Below are positions 26,919 to 35,016 of a stretch of DNA of 64,000 nt, in pieces; the first letter of the stretch is position 1, and each line of letters begins with the position of its first letter. A program made the translations under genes and the position numbers. A model generated the notes under the pieces. It had not been told where the DNA came from. It saw only the letters and a list, made by a program, of their open reading frames with translations, and did not search any database. This DNA comes from an uncultured Oscillospiraceae bacterium (GTDB taxonomy: Bacteria; Bacillota; Clostridia; Oscillospirales; Oscillospiraceae): the NCBI GenBank assembly GCA_910588635.1, contig CAJUPW010000011.1:17924-81923 (forward strand), read 5' to 3'.

Positions 26919-27450
26919 CGGTAACACTCCTTTTGTTCTTTTTCTCCTCCTGGGGCTGGAGGATGCTTAAAACACGCTGGCAGGCCAGCTGATTGGCGTA
27001 GCTGCGCACGGCAAGGTCCAGGGCCATCCTGGCCAGGTCGGACTGGTCCGCCTCCGGGTCGATGGCCTGGGCGGTATCGGACAGCGCCCGGTCCAGCGCC
27101 CGGCAGAAGTAGCCGTACTGCTCCGGCGGGGTCTTTTCCAGGGCCCGCCCGGCCCCCATCAGCGCACCGATGTCGCGGACGGACAGCACCTGCTTCAGCG
27201 CCACCACGGCGGTAAGATAGCCCAGGTGGACGGGGCCGTAGCGTTTGCCCTCCGCCCGGGGGACCAGCCCGTCCTTGATATAGTTGTTCACCATGGCGGA
27301 GGTGAGGGCGGGACCCCCGTCAAACCGGATCAGCTGCCGGGACATGTAGGCGATGAGCTGATCCATATACAGGGCGATATCGGGCAGGTCCTCCCAGGGG
27401 GTGGGGCGCTCCTGCCGCATCCGATCCTTTAAGTTTTGAAGCTCGTCCAT
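26911..27450 (-). CDS. DUF1836 domain-containing protein
   Basis: 179-residue protein of the DUF1836 family, frequently found beside degV in Clostridia and Bacilli. The region LTSAMVNNYIKDGLVPRAEG near residues 55-75, with the following YGPVHLGYLTAVVALKQVLS, reads like a MerR-type winged helix, so a DNA-binding role is likely; this is inference. The ATG at 27450 follows AAGGAAGG. It heads the leftward DUF1836-degV-prmA-dehydrogenase operon. Confidence 0.82.
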   Translation of the reverse strand: MDELQNLKDRMRQERPTPWEDLPDIALYMDQLIAYMSRQLIRFDGGPALTSAMVNNYIKDGLVPRAEGKRYGPVHLGYLTAVVALKQVLSVRDIGALMGAGRALEKTPPEQYGYFCRALDRALSDTAQAIDPEADQSDLARMALDLAVRSYANQLACQRVLSILQPQEEKKNKRSVTDV

Positions 27451-27524
27451 AGAGCGGACCTTCCTTCTCAAATATGGTATCCGTGATTATATCACAGAAT
27501 ATCGGGCATTGTAAAGAGCGTGTT

Positions 27525-28418
27525 TCAGCGCCTGCTCCGCTGCTCCTCCGCCCGCCGGCGCAGCCGCTCCAGGGCGCCGCCGTGGTCGATGGAGCGCAGC
27601 CGGGGAAAGGCCTTCAGCAGGCGGCGGTGGCCGAAGGAGTCGCTGTCCAGCACCTCCCGCACGCTGGCGCGCCACTCCTCCAGCTGGCGGCGGACCTGGG
27701 CGAGCTGCTCCTCCCGGTGCTGCTCCCACTCCTCCCGCTGGTCGGCCAGCTCCGCCCGGCGCTCAGCCAGCTTGAAGGACAGCTCGTCGATATCCTCCTT
27801 CCAGTCCGCTCCCCGTTCGGCGGCGTCCAGCACCCGCTCGGCCAGGTTCTCGCCAAACTCGTTGGAGGCCTCTTTGATTTTGGCGGCCAGCTCGTCGATC
27901 TGCTCCAGCCGGCGGTTCAGCTTGACAATGGCGGACACGGTGGCCGTCAGGTCCACGGCCATCACCCCGCCCATAAGGACCAGCAGGACAATGCCCACCG
28001 GCTTGGGAATCAGGCGGATGAGCAGCAGCACCGTAGGGTGGAGCAGCTTAACCACAAAGACGCAGGCAAAGCCCCAGGCGACGGAGAAGCGCAGGCAGAT
28101 ATAGCCGCCCAGGTTGAAGAGCTGGTCGGAGTAGTCCCACCACCGCTGATGGAACAGCTTCTCCAGCACAAAGCCGGTGAGCCACTCCAGGGCGGAGGTG
28201 AGCGCCACAGAGCCTAAAAACAAGACGGGCAGGTTGTCCGCCAGCGGGGTGAGGCAGGACAGGACAATTACAACCCCAAAGCCGTAGACGGGACACACCG
28301 GGCCGTTGAGAAAGCCCCGGTTGACAAATTTCCCCGTGACCAGGGCGGCGTAGCTCACCTCGGCGCACCAGCCCAGAAAGGCGTAGATGAAAAAGATCCA
28401 GATCAGGCGGTAGAGCAT
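27525..28418 (-). CDS. CmpB-type putative ABC transporter permease with long C-terminal coiled coil
   Basis: 297 residues. The N-terminal half is a four- to five-helix membrane domain of the ABC_trans_CmpB family (MLYRLIWIFFIYAFLGWCAE, NRGFLNGPVCPVYGFG, SALEWLTGFVLEKLFHQRWWDYSD). The C-terminal half from about residue 165 is a charged coiled coil (ADWKEDIDELSFKLAERRAE) and an Arg-rich tail. Transport has not been shown for this family and no ABC ATPase is adjacent. The ATG at 28418 follows AGGAGG. Confidence 0.8.
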   Translation of the reverse strand: MLYRLIWIFFIYAFLGWCAEVSYAALVTGKFVNRGFLNGPVCPVYGFGVVIVLSCLTPLADNLPVLFLGSVALTSALEWLTGFVLEKLFHQRWWDYSDQLFNLGGYICLRFSVAWGFACVFVVKLLHPTVLLLIRLIPKPVGIVLLVLMGGVMAVDLTATVSAIVKLNRRLEQIDELAAKIKEASNEFGENLAERVLDAAERGADWKEDIDELSFKLAERRAELADQREEWEQHREEQLAQVRRQLEEWRASVREVLDSDSFGHRRLLKAFPRLRSIDHGGALERLRRRAEEQRSRR

Positions 28419-28543
28419 GGAACAGCCTCCTGTTACAATTGTTGTTTGAGACATTATACCGGATTTTTCCGTCCTTGTCCAGACAGAGACACAGGCCCTC
28501 CCCGGCGGAAACGCCCGGGGGGCCTGTGTCAATTGGGTCGAAT

Positions 28544-31138
28544 TTACAGGACTGCCAGTTCTCCGTCCCGGACGTCCACGGTCAGGTCCGCGCCCGTCTC
28601 CACCTGGTCGGCGATAATCTTCCGCCCGATGAGGGTCTCCACCGTGTGCTGGAGGAAGCGGCGCAGAGGCCGGGCCCCGTAGACGGGGTCGTAGGCCGCC
28701 TCAATGATATGTTCCTTGGCCGCGGGGGTGAGGGTTACGGTGAGCTGCCTGCCGGCCAGCCGCCGGTTCAGCCCCTCCACCAGCAGGTCAATGATATGGG
28801 TGATGTTCTCCTTGGTCAGCGGCTTGTAGAATATGATCTCGTCCACCCGGTTCAAAAACTCTGGACGGAAGGAGCGCTTGAGCAGCTCGCTCACCTGGTT
28901 CCGGGCCGTCTCGCTGACCTCCCCATCGGGACCGATGCCGTCCAGGAGAGCCTGGCTGCCCAGATTGGAGGTGAGGATCAGGATGGTGTTTTTAAAGTCC
29001 ACCGTCCTGCCCTGGCTGTCGGTGATCCGGCCGTCGTCCAGCACCTGAAGCAGCACGTTGAACACATCGGGGTGGGCCTTCTCCACCTCGTCGAACAGAA
29101 CCACGGAGTAAGGTTTTCTCCTGACCGCCTCGGTGAGCTGGCCGCCCTCCTCATAGCCCACGTATCCCGGAGGCGCTCCGAGAAGGCGGGAGACAGAGAA
29201 TTTTTCCATATACTCACTCATGTCGATGCGCACCAGGTTCTTTTCGCTGTCGAACAGGGCCTCAGCCAGAGTCTTGGCCAGCTCGGTCTTGCCCACTCCG
29301 GTAGGACCCAGGAAGAGGAAGGAGCCGATGGGCTTATCCGGGTCGGCGATGCCCGCCCGGGAGCGGAGGATGGCCTCGCTGACCAGACGCACGGCCTCGT
29401 CCTGACCTACCACCCGGCGGTGGAGGATGTCCTCCAGATGGAGCAGCTTCTCCCGCTCCCCCTCCATCAGCCGGGCCACGGGGATACCCGTCCACCGCTC
29501 GATGATCCGGGCGATCTCCTCCTCGGTCACCTTGTCCCGAAGGAGAGAGCGCTGCCTGCCCTCGTTGGCTATGGACTCCTCCGCCTCCAGGGCGCGGCGC
29601 AGCTCAGGGATGCGGCCGTACTGTAATTCAGCAGCCTTCTCCAGGTCGTACTCCCGCTGGGCCTTCTCCAGCTCGGCGCTGGCCGCCTCCAGGTCGGAGC
29701 GCAGCCCCTGGACCTTGCCGATGGCCCCCTTCTCGTTGTCCCACTGGGCCTTCTTGGCATTGAAGTCGTCCCGCATGTCGGACAGCTCCTTCTGTATCTC
29801 CGCCAGATGCTCCTGGGACAGCTTGTCGGTCTCCTTTTTCAGGGCGGCCTCCTCAATCTCGTGCTGGATGATCTTCCGCCGGATGATATCCAGCTCGGTG
29901 GGCATGGAGTCCATCTCCGTGCGGATCATGGCGCAAGCCTCGTCCACCAGGTCGATGGCCTTGTCGGGGAGGAAGCGGTCGGAGATATAGCGGTTGGACA
30001 GAGTGGCGGCGGCGATGATGGCCCCGTCGGTGATCTTCACCCCGTGGTACACCTCGTACCGCTCCTTCAGGCCCCGGAGGATGGCGATGGCGTCCTCCAC
30101 CGAGGGCTCGTTCACCATGACAGGCTGGAAGCGCCGCTCCAGAGCGGCATCCTTTTCGATATACTGCCGGTACTCGTTGAGGGTGGTGGCTCCGATGCAG
30201 TGCAGCTCTCCCCGGGCCAGCAGAGGCTTTAACAGGTTACCCGCATCCATGCTCCCCTCGGTCTTGCCGGCCCCCACGATGGTGTGCAGCTCGTCGATGA
30301 AGAGGATGATCCGCCCCTCCGACTTCTTTACCTCGTTGAGGACAGCCTTCAGCCGCTCCTCAAACTCCCCCCGGTATTTGGCGCCGGCGATGAGGGCGCC
30401 CATGTCCAGGGCGAAGATGGTCTTGTCCTTCAGAGAGCCGGGCACGTCCCCCTTGACAATCCGCTGGGCCAGCCCCTCCGCGATGGCCGTTTTGCCCACG
30501 CCGGGCTCGCCGATGAGGACGGGGTTGTTCTTCGTTTTGCGGCTCAAAATCCGGATGACATTCCGAATTTCGTCGTCCCGGCCGATCACCGGGTCCAGCT
30601 TGTTCTGCCGGGCCCGCTCCACCAGGTCGGAGCCGTACTTTTTCAGGGCGTTGTAGGTCTCCTCCGGGTTGTCGGAGGTCACCCGCTGGCTCCCCCGTAC
30701 CTTGGCCAGAGCCCGCATCACCTTCTCCTTGTCCAGGCGGTAGGCGCGGAACAGCTCCTTCAGCGCGGCATTGGGGCAGGCCAGCAGGCCCAGAAGGATG
30801 TGCTCCACCGAAATGTACTCGTCCTTCATGGCCCGGGCCTCCCGCTCGGCGGCCTGAAGGGCCTTGTCCACATCCTGGGAGACGTAAACCTTGCCCGCCT
30901 CACGGCCCGCGCCGGACACCTTGGGCAGCTTCTCAACTTCTGCCTTCACCGCTGCCTCAAGGCTGGGGACAGTAGACCCCATGGCGGTGAGGAGCTGGGG
31001 GATGAAGCCCTGGTTGTCCCCCGTCAGGGCCAGCAGCAGGTGGGGCTGCTCGATCTGCTGGTTGCCGTGCTCCACGGCGATATCCTGGGCCCCCTGTATG
31101 GCGGCCAGGGATTTTTGGGTAAACTGATTCATGTTCAT
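28544..31138 (-). CDS. clpB: ATP-dependent chaperone ClpB
   Basis: 864-residue disaggregase that works with DnaK to dissolve aggregates after heat shock. The N domain (MNQFTQKSLAAIQGAQDIA) precedes two AAA+ modules with Walker A GEPGVGKTAIAEG (about residue 200) and GPTGVGKTELAKTLAE (about residue 600). The long middle coiled coil that separates ClpB from ClpC/ClpA lies between them. RIDMSEYMEKFSVSRLLGAP and the C-terminal domain are typical. The first of two close ATGs (31138) is 8 bases after AAAGGAG. A perfect CIRCE operator lies upstream, so HrcA control is expected. Confidence 0.96.
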   Translation of the reverse strand: MNMNQFTQKSLAAIQGAQDIAVEHGNQQIEQPHLLLALTGDNQGFIPQLLTAMGSTVPSLEAAVKAEVEKLPKVSGAGREAGKVYVSQDVDKALQAAEREARAMKDEYISVEHILLGLLACPNAALKELFRAYRLDKEKVMRALAKVRGSQRVTSDNPEETYNALKKYGSDLVERARQNKLDPVIGRDDEIRNVIRILSRKTKNNPVLIGEPGVGKTAIAEGLAQRIVKGDVPGSLKDKTIFALDMGALIAGAKYRGEFEERLKAVLNEVKKSEGRIILFIDELHTIVGAGKTEGSMDAGNLLKPLLARGELHCIGATTLNEYRQYIEKDAALERRFQPVMVNEPSVEDAIAILRGLKERYEVYHGVKITDGAIIAAATLSNRYISDRFLPDKAIDLVDEACAMIRTEMDSMPTELDIIRRKIIQHEIEEAALKKETDKLSQEHLAEIQKELSDMRDDFNAKKAQWDNEKGAIGKVQGLRSDLEAASAELEKAQREYDLEKAAELQYGRIPELRRALEAEESIANEGRQRSLLRDKVTEEEIARIIERWTGIPVARLMEGEREKLLHLEDILHRRVVGQDEAVRLVSEAILRSRAGIADPDKPIGSFLFLGPTGVGKTELAKTLAEALFDSEKNLVRIDMSEYMEKFSVSRLLGAPPGYVGYEEGGQLTEAVRRKPYSVVLFDEVEKAHPDVFNVLLQVLDDGRITDSQGRTVDFKNTILILTSNLGSQALLDGIGPDGEVSETARNQVSELLKRSFRPEFLNRVDEIIFYKPLTKENITHIIDLLVEGLNRRLAGRQLTVTLTPAAKEHIIEAAYDPVYGARPLRRFLQHTVETLIGRKIIADQVETGADLTVDVRDGELAVL

Positions 31139-31224
31139 AAAAAACACTCCTTTCGGGAACCATCTGCGGTCTGATTGAAGTATAAGCCGGCCCGCAAGGA
31201 AATTCATGAACAATCTATAAATTT

Positions 31225-31251
31225 TTAGCACTCGCACATTTAGAGTGCTAA
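31225..31251. promoter_or_regulatory. CIRCE operator (HrcA binding site) of clpB
   Basis: Exact match to the CIRCE consensus: TTAGCACTC, 9-base spacer, GAGTGCTAA. It lies 87 bases before the clpB start. HrcA repressor binding here gives heat-shock control. In many Firmicutes CIRCE controls groE and dnaK, so direct control of clpB is worth noting. Confidence 0.97.
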
Positions 31252-31292
31252 AAATTTGTTAAAAGAAAATACGGCCTTTGCCGGCCGCGGGC

Positions 31293-31349
31293 AAAAAGAA
31301 ATGACCCTTGACTGTCCGTTTCGTAATCCGTTACAGTCAAGGGTCATTT
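31293..31349 (-). terminator. Terminator of the candidate RNA gene
   Basis: Perfect 16-bp stem, AAATGACCCTTGACTG at 31299-31314 and its complement at 31334-31349, with a 19-base loop. On the minus strand it is followed by CTTTTT, which fits an intrinsic terminator for leftward transcription. Confidence 0.85.
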
Positions 31350-31376
31350 CTGTTCTGTCTTATTATCTAACATCAT
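31344..31376 (-). CDS. Ten-codon ORF at the 3' end of the candidate RNA
   Basis: MMLDNKTEQK, preceded by GGAGG with 7-base spacing, its stop codon lying inside the terminator stem. It could be a small peptide, or the first codons of a lost intron-encoded maturase, since some group II intron proteins begin with a similar T-x-Q-K stretch. Translation is unproven. Confidence 0.25.
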   Translation of the reverse strand: MMLDNKTEQK

Positions 31377-31742
31377 ATGGCTACCTCCGTTTCTATTGGA
31401 TACGCTCAAGCCGCATTCCCTTCGACAACCCTCCGGTTCTTCCACGACCATCCTTTTTGTTGCCGTTATTACGGCCTGACTCCTCATATGTGAGGCCCTT
31501 TGGTCGGATCGCCTTCCTGCTTGCCGCTTGAGTCTGCCGCCTTGCGCTGACTGAAACCTTCTGTCCTTCCCGGTCGTGACTTCGGAAACGCTCTGGCTTT
31601 TTTCAGGTACTCTGGTAATTTCTCCTTAGCTCCCTCTCAAGGCCGACACTGTTTTACTACAGAATATTTTGACCGGACAGCCGGTTTCAGTTGCTGGGGT
31701 GTTTACCTGTACATTGGACTCACCCTTCCTTGTTCTGTTTAT

Positions 31743-31771
31743 AATTTACCACACTACTGTGATCTTGTCAA
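31743..31771 (-). promoter_or_regulatory. Promoter of the candidate RNA
   Basis: Minus-strand TTGACA (31766-31771), 17-base spacer ending in TGG, and TAAATT (31743-31748). It is an extended -10 form and a strong sigma-A match. Confidence 0.7.
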
Positions 31772-31913
31772 GGATTTTTGTTCGTTTTATTCAACAAAGA
31801 TCAAGTCCTGATTTTGACGTTCTGCATAATTCTCAGACCCGGCCTGCAAAAACGGCCCTTGGCGGGCCCTTTCGCCCGGTCCTCTTGCGCTTCCCGCCCG
31901 CAAGGCGTAAAAT

Positions 31914-31953
31914 GTAAGAAATCCGTAAGAGATATCCCTCTTGTTTTGTAAGA
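31914..31953 (+). promoter_or_regulatory. Direct repeats upstream of the two-component system
   Basis: GTAAGA occurs at 31914, 31925 and 31948, spaced 11 and 23 bases, about one and two helical turns. OmpR-type regulators bind such direct repeats, so this is a candidate autoregulatory site for the regulator at 32000. Start codon context is GAGGAAGGAGC. Confidence 0.5.
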
Positions 31954-31999
31954 AGTTTCTGCTATTCTGACCACAGCGAACGAGGAAGGAGCAAACCCA

Positions 32000-32698
32000 A
32001 TGAGCCAAGAGACCATTCTGGTAGTGGACGACGACCGGGAGATCGTGGGGGCCATCGCCGCCGCCCTGGAGAAGGAGGGCTGGCGGGTCCTGCGGGCCTA
32101 CGACGGCATGGAGGCGCTGGACAAGGCGCTGGACCCCGACCTGCGGCTGATCCTCATGGACGTGATGATGCCCAGGCTGGACGGGCTGTCCGCCGTGCTG
32201 CGCATCCGGGAGCGGCGCAACCTGCCGGTGATCGTGCTGTCCGCCAAGAGCGAGGAGAGCGACAAGGTGCTGGGCCTGAGCATGGGGGCGGATGACTACG
32301 TCACCAAGCCCTTCAGCATGCAGGAGCTCACCGCCCGGGTGCGCAGCCAGCTTCGCCGGTACACCAGCCTGGGGGACGTGAACGCCGCCCCCGCCGGGGT
32401 CATCGTCAACGGCAGGCTTGCCTACGACCCGGACAGCCGGGTGCTCACCGCCGACGGGGAAACGGTAAAGCTGACCAACATTGAGACGGGCATTGTGGAC
32501 CTGCTCATGCGCAATCTGGGCCGGGTGTTCCCCGCCGAGGAGATATACCGCCGGGTGTGGGGGGAGGAGGCCTGGTCCTCCGAGAACACGGTGATGGTGC
32601 ATATCCGGCGCATCCGGGAGAAAATCGAGCTCAATCCTCGTGAGCCGGACTATTTAAAGGTGGTGTGGGGCATTGGATACAAAATGGAAAAAAAGTAA
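32000..32698 (+). CDS. OmpR-family response regulator
   Basis: 232-residue regulator. The receiver domain (residues 1-120) has the acidic pair DDD near residues 10-12, the phospho-acceptor Asp in LILMDVMMPRLDG, Thr/Ser in VIVLSAKSE and Lys in YVTKPF. The C-terminal winged helix (about 135-230) has TNIETGIVDLLMRNLGRVF and ENTVMVHIRRIREKIE. It pairs with the sensor kinase that begins inside its last codons. The layout resembles VanR/VanS-type or envelope-sensing systems. The target genes are unknown. Confidence 0.93.
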   Translation: MSQETILVVDDDREIVGAIAAALEKEGWRVLRAYDGMEALDKALDPDLRLILMDVMMPRLDGLSAVLRIRERRNLPVIVLSAKSEESDKVLGLSMGADDYVTKPFSMQELTARVRSQLRRYTSLGDVNAAPAGVIVNGRLAYDPDSRVLTADGETVKLTNIETGIVDLLMRNLGRVFPAEEIYRRVWGEEAWSSENTVMVHIRRIREKIELNPREPDYLKVVWGIGYKMEKK

Positions 32699-35012
32699 AG
32701 CGTTCTTGGGCTTCGTGGCCTTCCTGCTGGGGGTCTCCCTGCTTCTGGAGGGCGGGCTGTACTTCGGCACGGCGATGACCGCCTCCGGGAGCCGGAGATG
32801 GATTTCCGACAGCTTCGCGGCGGACTGGCGGGACACTACGGAATTTCAGAGCTTCGTCTCCCGCCGGCTGGAGCGGCTCATCATGATGGGGGCCGGGGGC
32901 TACATCTATGGCGACATCAACGGCTATGACGGGGGCGACTGGGGTCTGAATGACACCAAGGCCCGGTCGGTCCACAACGCTATGAAGGAGGACAAAAATG
33001 TCCTCTACCGCGTGGAAAAGGAGGGGAAAGTCCTTTACAGCAACTCGGACGCCCTTCAGGTAAATATGAGCTTCTCCAGCCTTCCGGAAGGCTACAGCTT
33101 CCTTTTGCAGTTCGATGGGCAGAAGGTAAAGATCTGGAAGGACGCGAAAGAGCTGGACGTGTACGGTAACGGCTACTACCGCTTTGAGAGCATCGACGAG
33201 TCCTACCAGTGGTACGTCCCCGGCTACAAAAACTTCACCGTGGACGAGGCGGGCAGCAAGGTGAAGGTGACCATGGCGGTCATCGACGAGCCGCAGATTT
33301 TCATCAAGGGCAACTACGGCAGCTCCGGGTCCAACGAATACAACAAGCTGTACTATATGAAGCGCAACCTGGATACCTACCGGGCCAACATCATCGGCCA
33401 TTCGATCCGCTTCGGCGTGGGCATGGGGCTGTTCCTGGTATACGTCTTGCTGCGGAAGGAGAAAAGGCGGGCCGACATGGCAGTCGCCCGGGTCACAGGG
33501 CATGTCTGGTTTGAGGTCAAGGTGCTGGCGGCCATTCTGCTGGTGTTCTTCTGTATGCCCCGGACGGAGTACCTGGAGCAGGTCTGGCAGGAGCTGACCT
33601 ACGCCTACGCGCCCGCTTACTCCTACGGGGGGCCCAGCACGTCCGCCGTCCCCGGTGACATCTCCATGGACTGGGAGGTACTGGACCAGCTGTCCGGCGA
33701 GGAGCGGGACGTCATTCTCCAGGAGTACGGCTATGCCCAGGTCTACTCTATAGAAGAGCAAGGCGGCATCGGCACAGCGGTGGCCATCCTCAGTGAGAAC
33801 GGCGGCTGGCTGCTGCGGGAATATCTGGGGGAGCTGGCGGACCACTCCCTGAATCTGCTGGCGGTGTTCTGGGGGCTGTACCTGCTGATTTTCAATGACT
33901 GGCGGTATAATAAGCGCCCCTGGAAACAGGGTGTATTCGGAATGCTGGCCGTTCACGAGCTCAAGTACCCCCTGCAGAAGCGGCTGAGCCGGATGAACGG
34001 CTGGCTGGGGCTGGCGGTGGCGCTGCTGTGGCTGGAGGTGCTGGCCCTCCTGGTGCTCCAGACCGTGGAGGCGTACCTGCCCACCTGGGCCATCTGGAAT
34101 CTGCTGGGCCTGCCCTGGCTGCTGGCTTTGTCTGTGTATGTCTGGTGCTTTTGGCGCCAGCGGAAGCTGTGGATCGACTTCGGCGCGGTGGCCGACCAGG
34201 CCGCGGCCATTCGGGCAGGCAGGCTGGAAGGGGAACTCACCTTACAGGAGGACAGCGACCTGGCCGGTCTGGCCGACGACTTGAACCACATCCGTCAGGG
34301 CCTGCACCAGGCGGTGGAGGAGCGCACCCACAGCGAGCGGATGAAGGTGGAGCTTGTCACCAACGTATCCCACGACCTGAAAACGCCCCTGACCTCCATC
34401 ATCAGCTACACCGAGCTGCTCTCCCAGGAGCCGCTGGAGCCGCCGGCCAGCGAGTATGTCAAAATTATGGGGGAGAAGGCTCAGCGGCTCAAGTCCATGG
34501 TCCAGGACGTGTTCGAGGTGAGCAAGGCGGCCTCGGGACAACTCCCTGTTAAATTGGAGAGGCTTGATTACGCCCGGTTATTGCGTCAGACCCTGGCCGA
34601 CATGGCCCAGTCCATTGAAAACAGCGGACTCACCCTCCGCGCCTCCATTTCCGAGGGGGAAGTACCCATCACCGCCGACAGCGACCGGATGTACCGGGTG
34701 TTCCAGAACCTCATTGGCAACGCCCTGAAATACTCCTTGCCCGGCTCCCGGGTCTACCTGGACCTGACCGTGGAGAACGGGACCGCCGCGGCCAGCGTGC
34801 GGAATACCTCCGCCGCCGAGCTGAGACCCGGCGCGGACTACACCGCCCGGTTCGTCCGAGGGGACGAGAGCCGCACCGACGGCGGCTCCGGCCTGGGGCT
34901 GTCCATCGCCGAGTCCTTTACCAGGGCCTGCGGCGGGGAGCTGACCATTTCCACTCAGGCCGACCTGTTCACCGCCACGGTGACCTTCCCGGTGGCCGAG
35001 ACGGTCTGCTGA
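32673..35012 (+). CDS. Multi-pass sensor histidine kinase
   Basis: 779-residue kinase. The TTG at 32673 overlaps the regulator gene by 26 bases; it is chosen because the first membrane helix (about residues 8-30) follows at once and no ATG precedes it. An outside domain of about 220 residues lies between the first and second helices, with further membrane segments near 255-275, 285-300, 390-410 and 440-500. The catalytic part has the H box SHDLKTPLTSIISYTELL, N box FQNLIGNALKYS and G box DGGSGLGLSIAESF. The large outside domain has no motif I recognise, so the signal is unknown. It ends 4 bases before the convergent LysR gene. Confidence 0.9.
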   Translation: MDTKWKKSKAFLGFVAFLLGVSLLLEGGLYFGTAMTASGSRRWISDSFAADWRDTTEFQSFVSRRLERLIMMGAGGYIYGDINGYDGGDWGLNDTKARSVHNAMKEDKNVLYRVEKEGKVLYSNSDALQVNMSFSSLPEGYSFLLQFDGQKVKIWKDAKELDVYGNGYYRFESIDESYQWYVPGYKNFTVDEAGSKVKVTMAVIDEPQIFIKGNYGSSGSNEYNKLYYMKRNLDTYRANIIGHSIRFGVGMGLFLVYVLLRKEKRRADMAVARVTGHVWFEVKVLAAILLVFFCMPRTEYLEQVWQELTYAYAPAYSYGGPSTSAVPGDISMDWEVLDQLSGEERDVILQEYGYAQVYSIEEQGGIGTAVAILSENGGWLLREYLGELADHSLNLLAVFWGLYLLIFNDWRYNKRPWKQGVFGMLAVHELKYPLQKRLSRMNGWLGLAVALLWLEVLALLVLQTVEAYLPTWAIWNLLGLPWLLALSVYVWCFWRQRKLWIDFGAVADQAAAIRAGRLEGELTLQEDSDLAGLADDLNHIRQGLHQAVEERTHSERMKVELVTNVSHDLKTPLTSIISYTELLSQEPLEPPASEYVKIMGEKAQRLKSMVQDVFEVSKAASGQLPVKLERLDYARLLRQTLADMAQSIENSGLTLRASISEGEVPITADSDRMYRVFQNLIGNALKYSLPGSRVYLDLTVENGTAAASVRNTSAAELRPGADYTARFVRGDESRTDGGSGLGLSIAESFTRACGGELTISTQADLFTATVTFPVAETVC

Positions 35013-35016
35013 ACGG

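Larger units (their letters stand above)
31293..31736 (-). ncRNA. Candidate structured RNA of about 440 nt, class not recognised
   Basis: There is no convincing long gene in 31,252-31,999. On the minus strand a good promoter (31743-31771) and a strong terminator (31293-31349) bracket about 440 bases rich in short perfect hairpins. Examples are GCCGTTATTACGGC (31462-31475), CCTCATATGTGAGG (31482-31495) and GGGTG/CACCC near the 5' end. It is not tmRNA, RNase P, SRP or 6S by any motif I know. Near the 3' end an SD (GGAGG, 31384-31388) precedes a 10-codon ORF that stops inside the terminator stem. Possibilities are a large standalone ncRNA or a truncated 5' part of a group II intron whose maturase reading frame just begins. 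Both are inference. Confidence 0.5.

Noticed and set aside
31256..31917. Short plus-strand open frames in the clpB to regulator gap
   Set aside because: No ribosome sites or family motifs; the region behaves as an RNA gene on the other strand.
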